Positions 1-11,217 of a DNA stretch of 64,000 nt are shown here, piece after piece. The DNA is from Stenotrophomonas sp. NA06056 (lineage in GTDB: Bacteria; Pseudomonadota; Gammaproteobacteria; Xanthomonadales; Xanthomonadaceae). Under the pieces are notes generated by a model that ran no database searches, was not told where the DNA came from, and worked only from the letters and a program-made list of their open reading frames with translations. A program made the position numbers and the translations under genes. The DNA lies in NCBI RefSeq assembly GCF_013364355.1, contig NZ_CP054931.1, forward strand, positions 3,224,001-3,288,000, read 5' to 3'. How positions within the stretch are numbered: position 1 is the stretch's first letter; every line of letters starts with the position of its first letter.

Positions 1-4
1 ACAC

Positions 5-23
5 GCCCCGCTGACTGCGGGGC
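5..23. other. GC-rich hairpin upstream of the first gene
   Basis: Perfect 7-bp arms (GCCCCGC / GCGGGGC) enclose a 5-base loop. No T-tract follows, so it is a weak terminator candidate for a gene lying left of the window, or just a stem in the leader of the first gene. Function is inferred only from shape. Confidence 0.35.
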
Positions 24-58
24 TGGCATCCTGCTCCCTCCTGCGGTTCCTGTCGGCC

Positions 59-856
59 ATGAAGACCACGTCCCTGCTGCGTACAACGCTCCTGCTGCCA
101 CTTGCCGTCCTCGCCTGTGCGGGCTGGGGCCAGGCAACAGCGCCTGCTGCGCCGGCATCTGCCGAGGTGGCACCGCCGATGCTGCCTGCACTGGCCTGGG
201 AGCCGCCGCCGCTGCAGCCGTTCAGCGCGACCTACCAGGCGTTCTACAAGAGCAAGGAAGCGGGCGACGCGACCATGCAGGTCACCCACACCGGTGGCAA
301 CCAGTGGCGGGTGGACATGCAGGTGGTTGGCCGTCGCGGCTTCGCCAGCGTGCTCGGCCTGAACATCGAGCAGAGCACGGTCTTCGAAGAGCGAAGCGGT
401 GTGTACGCGCCGCTCAGCCAAAGCACCGTGCGCAAGGGCCTGTTCCTCGGCAAGAAGGCCGTCGGCACCTACAACTGGCAAGCCGGCACCGCGCAGTGGA
501 GTGGCGACGTGGAAAAGAAGCGCGCGCAGCCGATCCCGCTGCAGCCGGGCGACCAGAGCGCACTGCTGATCAACCTGGCGATCATGCGTGACGCCCGCCC
601 GGGTGCCGCCATGCATTACCGCTACGTGGACATGGGCAAGGTCCGCCAGCACGACTACCAGGCCGCGCCGCAGACCGAGAACGTCGAGGTCGGCGACCTG
701 TCCTACAACGCGCTGCGGGTCTATCGAACCAACGGCGGCAACAATGAAACCATTCTCTGGATCGCCAACGGTGTCCCCACCCCGGTGCGCATCCTGCAAC
801 GCGAAGACGGCGAAGATCGCGTCGATCTGCGCCTGATCGAATACCAAGGAGTCTGA
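59..856 (+). CDS. DUF3108 domain exported protein (first of a tandem pair)
   Basis: A 265-residue protein with a Sec-type signal peptide (basic start, hydrophobic run at about residues 9-25). The mature part begins with an Ala/Pro-rich linker and then a DUF3108 domain from about residue 50. It is clearly paralogous to the next gene: both share the STVFEE, YNW and ALLINLAI blocks and an ILQRE/MLQRE ending. The next gene follows after two bases, so the two are probably co-transcribed. DUF3108 proteins are periplasmic or envelope-associated and of unknown reaction, often beside purine genes in xanthomonads. ATG at 59 is the only start that keeps the signal peptide. Confidence 0.8.
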   Translation: MKTTSLLRTTLLLPLAVLACAGWGQATAPAAPASAEVAPPMLPALAWEPPPLQPFSATYQAFYKSKEAGDATMQVTHTGGNQWRVDMQVVGRRGFASVLGLNIEQSTVFEERSGVYAPLSQSTVRKGLFLGKKAVGTYNWQAGTAQWSGDVEKKRAQPIPLQPGDQSALLINLAIMRDARPGAAMHYRYVDMGKVRQHDYQAAPQTENVEVGDLSYNALRVYRTNGGNNETILWIANGVPTPVRILQREDGEDRVDLRLIEYQGV

Positions 857-858
857 GC

Positions 859-1542
859 ATGAACACCCTGACCCGCCCCCTGACCTGGATCGCCGCTGCC
901 GCACTGTCGGTGGTCAGCCTGCCGGCCATGGCCCTGCAGCCATTCAAGGCCGACTACCTGGCCAGCTACATGGGCATGCAGGCCAACGGCAGCATGACCC
1001 TGGCCAGCGAAGGCAGCAACAAGTGGCGCTACAGCCTGCAGGTCAAGAACCAGCTGGCCGACCTGAGCCAGAGCACGGTGTTCGAAGAGGTGCGCGGGCA
1101 GCTGCGCCCGCTCAGCAGCCAGGACCGCTCTGCGTTGCTGGTGAAGAAGCGCAATGTGCAGGCGAACTACAACTGGACCAGCAACCAGGCCACCTGGACC
1201 GGCGACATCAAGCCGGACCGCGCCGGTCCGATCGCGTTGAAGGCCGGCGACATGGACGCGCTGCTGATCAACCTGGCCATTGCCCGCGACCTGGCTGCCG
1301 GCAAGCCGCTGACCTATCGCATGGTCGACGAAGGCCGCATCAAGAACATGACCTACCGCGTGGTGGGCAAGGAATCGGTGACCGTGGGTGGCAAGAGCTA
1401 CCAGGCCACCAAGGTCTCGCGCACCGACGGCAACAAGGAGCTGATTGCCTGGATCGTGCCGGAGTTCCCGGTGCCGGCGCGCATGCTGCAGCGTGAAAGC
1501 GGTCGCGATGCGCTGGACCTGACCATCAAGGCGATGAACTGA
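859..1542 (+). CDS. DUF3108 domain exported protein (second of a tandem pair)
   Basis: A 227-residue paralogue of the preceding gene, with a signal peptide ending near AMA (about residue 26) and the DUF3108 domain directly after it. It lacks the Pro/Ala linker of its partner. An AAGGAG ribosome site (847-852) lies inside the end of the first gene, seven bases before ATG 859, which supports this start and translation from one message. A strong intrinsic terminator follows 20 bases after the stop, so the pair forms the end of a transcription unit. Biochemical role unknown. Confidence 0.82.
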   Translation: MNTLTRPLTWIAAAALSVVSLPAMALQPFKADYLASYMGMQANGSMTLASEGSNKWRYSLQVKNQLADLSQSTVFEEVRGQLRPLSSQDRSALLVKKRNVQANYNWTSNQATWTGDIKPDRAGPIALKAGDMDALLINLAIARDLAAGKPLTYRMVDEGRIKNMTYRVVGKESVTVGGKSYQATKVSRTDGNKELIAWIVPEFPVPARMLQRESGRDALDLTIKAMN

Positions 1543-1562
1543 CCGGCACTACCAAATGAAGA

Positions 1563-1586
1563 ACGCCCGCTTTCGCGGGCGTTTTT

Positions 1587-1589
<3 letters not shown>
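1563..1589. terminator. Rho-independent terminator, shared by convergent genes
   Basis: The stem ACGCCCGC-tttc-GCGGGCGT is followed on the plus strand by seven T residues, a textbook intrinsic terminator for the DUF3108 pair. The T-run overlaps the stop codon of the convergent EF-hand gene, so the hairpin may also end transcription from the other side, with a weaker T-tract. Confidence 0.92.
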
Positions 1590-3196
<1,607 letters not shown>

Positions 3197-3427
3197 TCAG
3201 CCGGCTTCGGCCGGGGTCACGGTTTTCAATGCGAGCGCGTGGATCGCGCCGCCCATCAGGTCGCCCAGAGTGGCATACACCATCCGGTGGCGGGCCAGCG
3301 GCATCTTGCCGGCGAAGGCCTCGCTGACCACGGTCGCTTCGAAATGCACGCCATCGTCACCCTGCACGTCGGCGCGGGCGCCGGGCAGGCCGGTTTCGAT
3401 CAGATTGCGGATGGTGTCGGCGTCCAA
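3197..3427 (-). CDS. ibaG: BolA-family protein IbaG
   Basis: A 76-residue BolA-like protein. BolA/IbaG proteins bind Fe-S clusters together with monothiol glutaredoxins and affect acid stress and envelope homeostasis. The sequence has the BolA fold signature, with VHFEATVVSEAFAGKMPLARHRMVYATLGDLM holding the conserved His and the helix-turn-helix-like segment. It is first in an operon with murA, as in enteric bacteria, which favours IbaG over BolA. It is divergent from kdsD across about 54 bases that must hold both promoters. Confidence 0.9.
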   Translation of the reverse strand: MDADTIRNLIETGLPGARADVQGDDGVHFEATVVSEAFAGKMPLARHRMVYATLGDLMGGAIHALALKTVTPAEAG

Positions 3428-3481
3428 CGGGCTTTCCTAATAAAATGTGCGTCCATTCTACTTCCGCTGCGTGGCGTCCGC

Positions 3482-4483
3482 ATGGCCGAATCCCTGTTGC
3501 CCCCCCGTTCCGCCGACCCTGCCGCCCTGGTCGCCAGTGGCCGGCGCGTGTTCGAGATCGAACGGCAGGCGCTGGACGCCGTGGCCGACCGCCTCGGCGA
3601 CGCCTTCCAGCAGGCCTGCCGGGCGATCCTGGGCAGCCGCGGCCGGGTAGTCGCCACCGGCATGGGCAAGTCCGGCCATATCGCTCGCAAGATCGCCGCC
3701 ACCCTGGCCTCAACCGGCACCCCGGCGTTCTACGTGCACCCGGGCGAGGCCGGCCACGGCGATCTGGGCATGATCACCGAGGACGACGTGGTGCTGGCCC
3801 TGTCCTATTCGGGTGAATCGGATGAGCTGCTGATGCTGCTGCCGGTGCTCAAGCGCCAGGGCAATGTGCTGATCGCCATGACCGGCCGCCCGCAGTCGAG
3901 CCTGGCCAGCGCCGCCGATTTCCACCTGGACGTGAGCGTGCCGGCCGAAGCCTGCCCGCTGGCGCTGGCACCCACCTCCAGCACCACCGCCTCGCTGGCG
4001 ATGGGCGATGCCCTGGCGGTGGCCCTGCTGGACGCACGCGGCTTCACCGCCGACGATTTCGCCCGCTCCCATCCGGCCGGCAGCCTCGGCCGCCGCCTGC
4101 TGCTGCACATCACCGACGTCATGCACACCGGCGAGGACCTGCCCAAGGTCGATGCCGGCGCCAGCCTCAGCGAAGCGCTGATGGAGATGAGCCGCAAGCG
4201 CCTGGGCATGACCGCCGTGGTCGATGACCAGGGCGTGTTGATCGGCCTGTTCACCGATGGCGACCTGCGCCGCGCGCTGGACACCGACCTGGACGTGCGC
4301 ACGGCGAAGATCGCCGATGTGATGACCCGTCACCCCCGCACCATCAGCGCCGACAAGCTGGCGGTGGAGGCTGCACGGCTGATGGAAACCCACAAGATCA
4401 CCGGCCTGATCGTGGTCGACAGCCAGGGCCGCGCAGTCGGCGCCCTGAACATTCATGACCTGTTGCGGGCCCGGGTGGTTTAA
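3482..4483 (+). CDS. kdsD: D-arabinose-5-phosphate isomerase KdsD (KpsF/GutQ family)
   Basis: A 333-residue protein. It converts ribulose-5-phosphate to arabinose-5-phosphate, the entry step of Kdo synthesis for lipopolysaccharide. An N-terminal SIS (sugar isomerase) domain (about 40-180) contains TGMGKSGHIARKIAATLAST, the STGTPAFYVHPGEAGHGDLGM block and SYSGES. Two CBS domains follow (about 210-330). Start ATG 3482 gives MAESLL and the usual family length; an open frame continues far upstream but is antisense to murA and not coding. First gene of the kdsD-kdsC-lptC-lptA-lptB run. Confidence 0.95.
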   Translation: MAESLLPPRSADPAALVASGRRVFEIERQALDAVADRLGDAFQQACRAILGSRGRVVATGMGKSGHIARKIAATLASTGTPAFYVHPGEAGHGDLGMITEDDVVLALSYSGESDELLMLLPVLKRQGNVLIAMTGRPQSSLASAADFHLDVSVPAEACPLALAPTSSTTASLAMGDALAVALLDARGFTADDFARSHPAGSLGRRLLLHITDVMHTGEDLPKVDAGASLSEALMEMSRKRLGMTAVVDDQGVLIGLFTDGDLRRALDTDLDVRTAKIADVMTRHPRTISADKLAVEAARLMETHKITGLIVVDSQGRAVGALNIHDLLRARVV

Positions 4484-4549
4484 CCGACAGTCCGTAGACC
4501 CCATTCAGTCTGTACCAACGAGCCCGCAACCACCGAGTCCGATGCCCTG

Positions 4550-5098
4550 ATGCCCTGGTCCCCCCTGCCCGCCTTCCCCGCCCACCTGCATGCCGTTGCG
4601 GCCGGTATCCGCTTGGCCTGCTTCGACGTGGACGGCACCCTCACCGACGGTCAGCTGTACTACGACAAGGATGGCAACGAGAGCAAGGCGTACTTCGTGC
4701 AGGATGGCCTGGGCCTGAAACTGCTGCAGCAGCACGGTATCCACCCCGTGCTGATCACCGCGCGCAACAGCCAGTCCGCGCTCAAGCGCGGCGCTGACCT
4801 GGGCATCGACACCCAGATTGCCGTCGGCGACAAGCTGGCCAGCGTGCAGGCACTGTGCGCGCAGCACGGCATCGGCCTGGAGCAGGTGGCCTTCATGGGT
4901 GACGATCTGCCGGATCTGGCGCCACTGGGCGCGGTCGGCCTGGCTGTCGCCCCGGCCAATGCCCATCCGTGGATTGCCGAGCGCGTGCACTGGATGACCC
5001 GTGCCGAGGGTGGCCGTGGTGCGGCACGCGAGCTGTGCGACGTGCTGCTGGCCGCTCAAGGCCGCGTGGACGCCGTGCTGGCGAGGTTCGGCGCATGA
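4550..5098 (+). CDS. kdsC: 3-deoxy-D-manno-octulosonate 8-phosphate phosphatase KdsC
   Basis: A 182-residue HAD-superfamily phosphatase that removes phosphate from Kdo-8-phosphate to give Kdo. Motif I is FDVDGTLTDG with the two catalytic Asp residues, motif II is the VLITARNS Thr, and motif IV is GDDLPDLAPL. There is no cap domain, as expected for the tetrameric KdsC type. Its TGA overlaps the lptC ATG (ATGA), indicating translational coupling. The 66-base gap after kdsD contains no clear terminator, so it is likely the same operon. Confidence 0.95.
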   Translation: MPWSPLPAFPAHLHAVAAGIRLACFDVDGTLTDGQLYYDKDGNESKAYFVQDGLGLKLLQQHGIHPVLITARNSQSALKRGADLGIDTQIAVGDKLASVQALCAQHGIGLEQVAFMGDDLPDLAPLGAVGLAVAPANAHPWIAERVHWMTRAEGGRGAARELCDVLLAAQGRVDAVLARFGA

Positions 5099-5670
5099 AC
5101 GCTCCCACCCTGAACTGGCGGATGATCCTCGGTGTCGGCCTGCTGCTGGCGGCCCTGCTGAGCAGTTGGGCAGCGCTGCGCAACCGTGAAAAGGCACCGG
5201 TTGTCGAAGGCCAGGACGCCGGTGTGGACTACATCCTGCACGATTTCCAGATCGTCGCCCTGGACGAACACGGCAAGGAATCGACCACCCTGCGCGCGCC
5301 CCTGCTGGAACGCCAGCGTGGCGACCAGACGCTCAACATCACCACCCCGCTGTTCGAAATGCCCGACAAGGACGGCAAGCACTGGACGCTGCGCGCCGAG
5401 ACCGGCTGGCTCAGTGCCAAGGGCGACGAGATGAAGCTGCGTGGCAACGTCGCCGGCGACAGCCCCGCCGATCCCGGCGTGGTCACGACCACCTTCCGCA
5501 CCGATCACCTGGATGTGTTCCCCAAGGACAACCGCGCCCGTACCGATGCCCTGGTGACCATGACCCGCCCGGGCATGGAGCAGTCCGGCGTCGGGTTCGA
5601 GGTGGATTCGAAGAACAACACGTATCATTTCCTCAGCCAGTCCAAGGGCCGTTACACGCCCAAGCGCTGA
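5095..5670 (+). CDS. lptC: LPS export system protein LptC
   Basis: A 191-residue bitopic inner-membrane protein of the Lpt bridge. It receives lipopolysaccharide from the LptB2FG transporter and passes it to LptA. One N-terminal transmembrane segment (about residues 10-28, ILGVGLLLAALLSSWAAL) precedes a periplasmic beta-jellyroll domain with the typical DYILHDFQIVALDEHGKES start. The start is chosen from the ATGA overlap with kdsC and because it begins right before the membrane anchor. Neighbours lptA and lptB confirm identity. Confidence 0.93.
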   Translation: MNAPTLNWRMILGVGLLLAALLSSWAALRNREKAPVVEGQDAGVDYILHDFQIVALDEHGKESTTLRAPLLERQRGDQTLNITTPLFEMPDKDGKHWTLRAETGWLSAKGDEMKLRGNVAGDSPADPGVVTTTFRTDHLDVFPKDNRARTDALVTMTRPGMEQSGVGFEVDSKNNTYHFLSQSKGRYTPKR

Positions 5671-5774
5671 TTCCGCCGCCCGCCCGCGACGTCTTCGGAC
5701 AGGCGCGAAGCAGGCAGCCCCCACCCGCAGCCCCCGGTCCCGCCGGAGGGCCACCACCGGTAGAACGGACCCCG

Positions 5775-6305
5775 ATGAAGATTCCCTTTGCAGCCGTGCT
5801 CGCACTCAGTCTTCTTGTCCCCGCTGTCGCCTTTGCCAAGTCGACCGACCGCAATGAAGCGATGAACATTGATTCCGGCGCGCAGTCCGGCACCCTCACC
5901 GGTGACGGCAAGACCGTGCTGTCCGGCGGGGTGATCATCACCCAGGGCACCCTGGACCTGCGTTCGTCCGAGGCCGAGATCTACCTCAAGGGCGGCGAAG
6001 CCGTGCGTGCGGTGTTCACCGGCAAGCAGGCCAAGATGAAGCAGCAGCTCGACGATGGCACCTGGATGGATGCAACGGCTGATCGGATCGACTACGACAT
6101 CACCACCGAGATCATCACCCTGACCGGCAACTACAAGGTCACCAGCGCGCGCGGCACCAACGCCGGCCAGCGCATGGTCTACAACACCCGCAGCGGCGAA
6201 ATGAACTCCGGTGGCGATGGCAGCCGTGTGCGCACGGTGATTCCGCCGAAGAACAAGACGCCTGCTGCCGCGCCGGCTGCGGCGCCGGCAGGAGGCAAGA
6301 AGTAA
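5775..6305 (+). CDS. lptA: LPS transport periplasmic protein LptA
   Basis: A 176-residue periplasmic protein with a signal peptide cleaved after about residue 20 (VPAVAFA-K). The OstA-like beta-jellyroll domain has the hallmark [28 protein letters not shown] and ADRIDYDI segments. LptA monomers stack to form the bridge that carries LPS across the periplasm. The C-terminus carries a low-complexity Ala/Pro tail (about residues 158-176). Its TAA overlaps the ATG of lptB (TAATG), so the two are translationally coupled. Confidence 0.94.
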   Translation: MKIPFAAVLALSLLVPAVAFAKSTDRNEAMNIDSGAQSGTLTGDGKTVLSGGVIITQGTLDLRSSEAEIYLKGGEAVRAVFTGKQAKMKQQLDDGTWMDATADRIDYDITTEIITLTGNYKVTSARGTNAGQRMVYNTRSGEMNSGGDGSRVRTVIPPKNKTPAAAPAAAPAGGKK

Positions 6306-7024
6306 TGCTCGTCGCAACTGGCCTGCGCAAGCGCTACAAGCAGCGCGAAGTCGTCAAGGACTTCGGGCTGACCCTCGACGCCGGTGAAGTGGTCGGTCTG
6401 CTGGGCCCCAACGGCGCCGGCAAGACCACCTGCTTCTACATGATCGTCGGCCTGGTGGCCGCCGACGCCGGCAGCATCGTGCTCGATGGCCAGGACATCA
6501 CCGGTGACCCCATGTACACCCGCGCCAAGCAGGGCGTGGGCTACCTGCCGCAGGAACCGTCGGTGTTCCGCAAGCTGACCGTGGCCGACAACCTGCGGCT
6601 GGTGCTGGAACTGCGCGAGGATCTCGATTCGGCGGGGCGCGAGCGCGAACTGAACAGCCTGCTGGACGAACTGCAGCTGGGGCATGTGTCCGAACAGCTC
6701 GGCGCCAGCCTGTCCGGTGGTGAGCGCCGTCGTTGCGAGATCGCGCGAGCACTGGCCGCCAAGCCGCGGCTGATCCTGCTGGACGAACCGTTCGCTGGCG
6801 TGGACCCGATCTCGGTCGGCGAAATCCAGCGCATCGTCACCCATCTCAAGCAGCGCGGCATCGGTGTGTTGATCACCGACCATAACGTGCGCGAGACCTT
6901 GGGAATCTGCGACCGCGCGTATATCCTCGCAGAGGGCACCGTACTGGCCCAGGGCTCGCCGGAGGCGATCCTGGACAACGCCGACGTGCGCCGCGTCTAC
7001 CTTGGGGATTCCTTCAAGCTGTAA
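6305..7024 (+). CDS. lptB: LPS export ABC transporter ATPase LptB
   Basis: A 239-residue ATPase, full length. It drives extraction of LPS from the inner membrane with LptF and LptG, which are not in this window. Walker A is GPNGAGKTT, the Q-loop region is [13 protein letters not shown], the signature LSGGERRR and Walker [14 protein letters not shown] are intact, and the switch His sits in [10 protein letters not shown]. rpoN follows after 40 bases, the lptB-rpoN-hpf order of many Proteobacteria. Confidence 0.97.
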   Translation: MLVATGLRKRYKQREVVKDFGLTLDAGEVVGLLGPNGAGKTTCFYMIVGLVAADAGSIVLDGQDITGDPMYTRAKQGVGYLPQEPSVFRKLTVADNLRLVLELREDLDSAGRERELNSLLDELQLGHVSEQLGASLSGGERRRCEIARALAAKPRLILLDEPFAGVDPISVGEIQRIVTHLKQRGIGVLITDHNVRETLGICDRAYILAEGTVLAQGSPEAILDNADVRRVYLGDSFKL

Positions 7025-7064
7025 CCGCGGCCGCCGGGCCCTCTCCCTTCCGTTCGGCACAGGC

Positions 7065-8504
7065 ATGAAGACTCGGCTGCAGACATCGTTGGGACAGCAG
7101 CTGGTGCTTACGCCCCAGCTGCAGCAGGCGATCAAGCTGCTGCAGATGTCCACCACCGAGCTGGAGCTGGAAATCGCCCAGGCGGTGGAGAGCAATCCGC
7201 TGCTGGACTGGTCCGACAGCAGTGACGAAGGCGCCGGTGTCGACAAGGACGGCAGCGGTGACGACGCGGGCGGCGACAATGACGCCCCGCCCGACAACGC
7301 TGAAAGCAGTGGCGACGACTGGGCGCCCGCCGAGCTGGACTGGAGCAGTGGCGGCAGCGGCGGTAGTTTCGATGACGACGACGACAACGGCAGTGCTGCC
7401 GAACGCGTTGCGGAAACCGAAACCCTGGCCGACCACCTGCTGTGGCAGCTGCACCTGACCCACCTGTCCAACCGCGACCGCAGCATCGGCGCCGCGCTGA
7501 TCGATTCGCTGGAAGACGATGGGTATCTGCGCGAGCCGCTCTCGGCCATCGCCGAAGCGCTGTTGCCGGCGATCCATGCCGGCGAAGACGAAATCCTGAC
7601 CGTGCTGCACCAGATCCAGCGCTTCGACCCCGTAGGCGTGGCCGCACGCAGCCTCGGCGAATGCCTGCAGCTGCAGCTGGACGTGCTTCCTGCCGACACC
7701 CCGTGCCTGGCCCTGGCCCGGCAGGTCGCCGCCGGTCCGCTGGAACACCTGCCGCGCAGCGGCGTGACCGGCCTGGCCCAGCAGCTGAAGCAGCCACTGG
7801 CCGAGGTCGAGACGGCAGTGGCCCTGCTGCGCTCGCTGGACCCGCGCCCCGGCACCCAGATCGCCCCGCTCGCCCAGGACACCTACGTGGTGCCCGACGT
7901 GGTCGTATGGCGGCAGAACGGCATCTGGCGCGCTGCGCTGGCCGCCCATGCCGGCCCCAGGCTGGTGATCCACCGTGGTTACGAGCAGATGATCCGCCGC
8001 TGCGGTGACGCCGATGCCGGTTACCTGCGCGGCCAGCTGCAGGAGGCGCGCTGGCTGCTGAAGGGCCTGCAGGCGCGGGGTGAAACCCTGCTGCGGGTGG
8101 TGCGCAGCCTGATCCAGCAACAGGCGGGCTTCCTTGAGTTCGGCGAACAGGCGTTGCGTCCACTGACCCTGCGCGAGATCGCCGGCGAACTGGGCCTGCA
8201 CGAATCCACCGTGTCGCGCGCGATTGCCCGCAAACATGTGCGTACACCCCGCGGCACCCTGCCGCTGCGCGCTTTCTTCGCCTCGGGCATCGACACCGAC
8301 GGCGGTGGCGAAGCCTCCAGCACCGCCATCCAGGCCATGATCCGGCGCCTGATCGATGACGAGAACCCACGCAAGCCGCTTTCTGACGCCAAGCTGGCTG
8401 ACCTGCTCAAGACATCGGGAATCCCAGTAGCGCGGCGCACCGTGGCGAAGTATCGTGAGGCCATGAACATCTCCGCCTCGCACGAAAGAGTCAGAATCGT
8501 TTGA
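7065..8504 (+). CDS. rpoN: RNA polymerase sigma-54 factor RpoN
   Basis: A 479-residue sigma factor. Region I is the Gln/Leu-rich activator-interacting segment (QTSLGQQLVLTPQLQQAIKL). An acidic Asp/Gly/Ser-rich region II follows (about 50-120), then the core-binding domain, the helix-turn-helix (LHESTVSRAIARKHV) and the RpoN box ARRTVAKYRE near the end, which reads the -24 promoter element. ATG 7065 is used because the reading frame upstream runs back into lptB and lacks family similarity. The acidic region is unusually long and rich in DD/GG repeats. Confidence 0.96.
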   Translation: MKTRLQTSLGQQLVLTPQLQQAIKLLQMSTTELELEIAQAVESNPLLDWSDSSDEGAGVDKDGSGDDAGGDNDAPPDNAESSGDDWAPAELDWSSGGSGGSFDDDDDNGSAAERVAETETLADHLLWQLHLTHLSNRDRSIGAALIDSLEDDGYLREPLSAIAEALLPAIHAGEDEILTVLHQIQRFDPVGVAARSLGECLQLQLDVLPADTPCLALARQVAAGPLEHLPRSGVTGLAQQLKQPLAEVETAVALLRSLDPRPGTQIAPLAQDTYVVPDVVVWRQNGIWRAALAAHAGPRLVIHRGYEQMIRRCGDADAGYLRGQLQEARWLLKGLQARGETLLRVVRSLIQQQAGFLEFGEQALRPLTLREIAGELGLHESTVSRAIARKHVRTPRGTLPLRAFFASGIDTDGGGEASSTAIQAMIRRLIDDENPRKPLSDAKLADLLKTSGIPVARRTVAKYREAMNISASHERVRIV

Positions 8505-8562
8505 CGCGCCGCCGCGCCCGGCGGAGAGGTTCATTGGCACATCCGATCAAAGGAGAAACCCG

Positions 8563-8880
8563 ATGCGCATCGAAACGTTTGGCAAAGATGTCGAAGTCAC
8601 CCCGGCCCTGCAGTCCTATGTAGAGGAGAAGCTGGCCCGGATCGGCAAACACTTCGACCAGCACTGCGAAGCGCGGGTGACGCTCAAGCTGCAGAAGACC
8701 GAGCACCACGTCGATGCCAGCCTCAATATTCCGGGTCAGACCCTGCACGCTGAAGCCAATGCGCAGACCATGTATGCCGCCATCGACCTGCTGGCGGACA
8801 AGCTTGACCGCCTGGTGATCAAGCACAAGGAGAAAAAACAGCAGCACGCACCGCTGCCGGTGGGCGACAATGGTGGCTGA
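8563..8880 (+). CDS. hpf: Ribosome hibernation promoting factor, short form
   Basis: A 105-residue HPF/RaiA-type protein. It binds the small subunit at the decoding region and promotes ribosome dimerisation in resting cells. The sequence MRIETFGKDVEVTPALQSYVEEKLARI and the later HAEANAQTMYAAIDLLADKLDRLVIKHK block are characteristic. There is no C-terminal dimerisation domain, so it is the short gammaproteobacterial form. It sits between rpoN and ptsN as usual. AAAGGAG at 8550-8556 is its ribosome site. Confidence 0.94.
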   Translation: MRIETFGKDVEVTPALQSYVEEKLARIGKHFDQHCEARVTLKLQKTEHHVDASLNIPGQTLHAEANAQTMYAAIDLLADKLDRLVIKHKEKKQQHAPLPVGDNGG

Positions 8881-8901
8881 TCGCCACCGCTCCCCGCAGA
8901 C

Positions 8902-9354
8902 ATGCCCCTGACTGACCTCCTGGCGGCCGTGCAGACCCAGCTCTGCACGGCCACCGACCGCGACAGCGTCCTGCAGGCCGCGGCCGGATTGCTGGCCTGC
9001 CGCCAGGCCAATGCCGAACAGATCTATCTCAACCTGTGCCAGCGCGAAGCGCTGGGCAGTACCGCGATCGGCTACGGCATCGCCATCCCGCATGGCCGCG
9101 CGCCAACCCTGGATCGACCCCGTGGCGCGCTGCTGCGTCTGCAGACCCCGGTCGATTTCGGTGGCGACGAGCCGGTGGACCTGGTGTTCGCCATGGCCGT
9201 TCCCGCCCACTACACCCATCAACACCTGATGCTGCTGTCCGAGCTGGCCGAGCTGTTTTCCGCACCCTGCATCCGCCAGGCGCTGCGCGAGGCCGGCGAT
9301 GCACGGGAGCTGCGCCAGGTCCTGGACCTGCCCCCACCGGCGAGCGCCGCATGA
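8902..9354 (+). CDS. ptsN: Nitrogen-regulatory PTS protein EIIA-Ntr
   Basis: A 150-residue EIIA of the fructose/Ntr class. The phosphoryl-acceptor His is His64 in [10 protein letters not shown]. The protein is the end point of a regulatory phosphorelay and controls, depending on species, potassium transport, (p)ppGpp or sigma-54 functions, without transporting sugar. It is linked to rpoN and hprK. The stop codon overlaps the ATG of hprK (ATGA). Confidence 0.94.
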   Translation: MPLTDLLAAVQTQLCTATDRDSVLQAAAGLLACRQANAEQIYLNLCQREALGSTAIGYGIAIPHGRAPTLDRPRGALLRLQTPVDFGGDEPVDLVFAMAVPAHYTHQHLMLLSELAELFSAPCIRQALREAGDARELRQVLDLPPPASAA

Positions 9355-10301
9355 ATACCAGCATCACTGCCCGCGAACTGTTCGAACAGCAGCGTGAGCG
9401 GCTCGGCCTGCGTTGGGCAGCGGGCAAGTCCGGCGAGAAGCGCGAGCTGGAGGCCGGCAATACGGTCTCGCGACGCCCTTCACTGGCCGGCTATCTCAAC
9501 GCGATCTATCCCAACAAGGTGCAGATCCTCGGCACCGAGGAACTGTCCTGGCTGGACGCGCTGGAACCACGCCAGCGCTGGGAAACCATCGAAAAAATCA
9601 TGCAGTCGCACCCGCTGGCGCTGGTGCTGACCCGCAACCAGCCGTGTCCGGAAGACCTGCGCGCGGCCGCCGATGAATCCGGCACGCCACTGTGGCTGTC
9701 GCCCAAGCGCGGCCACGAACTGCTCAACCATCTGTCCTACCACCTGGCCCGCACGCTGGCGCCACGAGTGATCCTGCACGGCGTGTTCATGGAGATCTAT
9801 TCCATCGGCGTGCTGATCACCGGTGAAGCCGGATCTGGCAAGAGCGAGCTGGCCCTGGAACTGCTCAGCCGCGGTCACCGCCTGGTGGCCGATGACGCAC
9901 CCGAGTTCACCCAGATCGCCCCCGACGTGCTTGATGGCACCTGCCCGGAGCTGCTGCAGGACCTGCTGGAAGTGCGCGGCCTGGGCGTGCTGAACGTGCG
10001 CGAGATGTTCGGCGACACCGCTGTAAAGAAGAACAAGTACCTTCGGCTGATCGTCCATCTGACCAAGCCGATGACCGAGCCCACCCCACACGGTTACGAG
10101 CGCCTGACCGGCGACTCGGGCACGCGCCATGTGTTGGACCTGGATGTGCCGCTGATCACCCTGCCGGTGATGCCCGGCCGCAACCTGGCGGTGCTGACCG
10201 AGGCGGCCACCCGCCTGCACATTCTACGTACCAAGGGTATCGACCCGGCGGCGATGTTCATCGCCCGCCACAGCAACCTGCTGGAACGGCGAACGCCCTG
10301 A
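9351..10301 (+). CDS. hprK: HPr kinase/phosphorylase HprK
   Basis: A 316-residue bifunctional enzyme that phosphorylates and dephosphorylates HPr on a serine. The N-terminal regulatory domain includes [15 protein letters not shown]. The C-terminal domain has the P-loop GEAGSGKSE, the VADDAPEF catalytic segment and the family signature [16 protein letters not shown]. Its substrate serine is present in the HPr encoded about 1.7 kb downstream (Ser46). ATG 9351 overlaps the ptsN stop; the open frame before it is a shadow of ptsN. Confidence 0.94.
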   Translation: MNTSITARELFEQQRERLGLRWAAGKSGEKRELEAGNTVSRRPSLAGYLNAIYPNKVQILGTEELSWLDALEPRQRWETIEKIMQSHPLALVLTRNQPCPEDLRAAADESGTPLWLSPKRGHELLNHLSYHLARTLAPRVILHGVFMEIYSIGVLITGEAGSGKSELALELLSRGHRLVADDAPEFTQIAPDVLDGTCPELLQDLLEVRGLGVLNVREMFGDTAVKKNKYLRLIVHLTKPMTEPTPHGYERLTGDSGTRHVLDLDVPLITLPVMPGRNLAVLTEAATRLHILRTKGIDPAAMFIARHSNLLERRTP

Positions 10302-10328
10302 CCCCCCTGTCCTTCGAAGAGTCCGTCC

Positions 10329-11213
10329 ATGAGCACCGTCATTCCCACCGCCCCGACCCTGATCATCGTCAGTGGCCTGTCCGGCTCGGGTAAATCCGTC
10401 GCCCTGAAGACCTTCGAGGACCAGGATTACTACTGCTCGGACAATCTGCCGATCCAGCTGCTGCCGGACTTCGTACGCAGCGTGCTGAGCAACCACGACG
10501 GCAGCGCGCCACGACGGCTGGCGGTGGGCATCGACGTGCGCGGGCAGAGCGAACTGAGTGAACTGGCCAATTGGCGCCAACTGGCCGTCGATGCCGGCGT
10601 GGCCACCAAGGTGCTGTTCTTCGAGGCCAGCGACGAGGCGGTGCTCAAGCGCTATGCCGACACCCGTCGCCGGCACCCGCTGAGCCAGCTGGGCCTGTCG
10701 CTGCCGGAAGCCATCGCCCGCGAGCGCGAACTGATCGCGCCGCTGCGCCGCGAAGCCGACGCGGTGATCGATACCAGCGCGCTCAACGTGCACCAGCTGC
10801 GCCGGCGCATCATCACCGAATTCGCGCTGGACCACGCCACCCGCCTGTCGCTGCTGTTCGAATCGTTCGCCTACAAGCGTGGCGTGCCCGCCGAGGCCGA
10901 CTTCGTGTTCGACGCCCGCGTGCTGCCCAATCCACACTGGGATCCGGACCTTCGAGCGCTGAGCGGTCGCGAACCGGGCGTGCGCGACTACCTGGAAGCG
11001 CAGCCGGATGTGCAGCGCTACCTGTCGCAGCTGATGGATTTCCTGGATACCTGGCTGCCCAAGCTGGGCGATGGCACCCGCAGCTATGTGACGGTGGCCT
11101 TCGGTTGCACCGGTGGCAAGCACCGCTCGGTGTTTCTGGCCGAACGGCTGGCGCGCCATGCGCGTGAAATGGGCTGGGAAGACGTGGCGACGTACCACCG
11201 CGAGCAGGATTGA
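10329..11213 (+). CDS. rapZ: RNase adapter protein / nucleotide-binding protein RapZ
   Basis: A 294-residue P-loop protein. In enteric bacteria RapZ guides RNase E to the GlmZ small RNA and so tunes amino-sugar synthesis; in xanthomonads the RNA partner is unknown. Walker A is GLSGSGKS. The C-terminal domain has [14 protein letters not shown] and the [10 protein letters not shown] signature with the RNA-binding Lys/His/Arg residues. It is 27 bases after hprK in the rpoN-hprK-rapZ run. Repeats fill the following 410 bases. Confidence 0.95.
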   Translation: MSTVIPTAPTLIIVSGLSGSGKSVALKTFEDQDYYCSDNLPIQLLPDFVRSVLSNHDGSAPRRLAVGIDVRGQSELSELANWRQLAVDAGVATKVLFFEASDEAVLKRYADTRRRHPLSQLGLSLPEAIARERELIAPLRREADAVIDTSALNVHQLRRRIITEFALDHATRLSLLFESFAYKRGVPAEADFVFDARVLPNPHWDPDLRALSGREPGVRDYLEAQPDVQRYLSQLMDFLDTWLPKLGDGTRSYVTVAFGCTGGKHRSVFLAERLARHAREMGWEDVATYHREQD

Positions 11214-11217
11214 GGGG

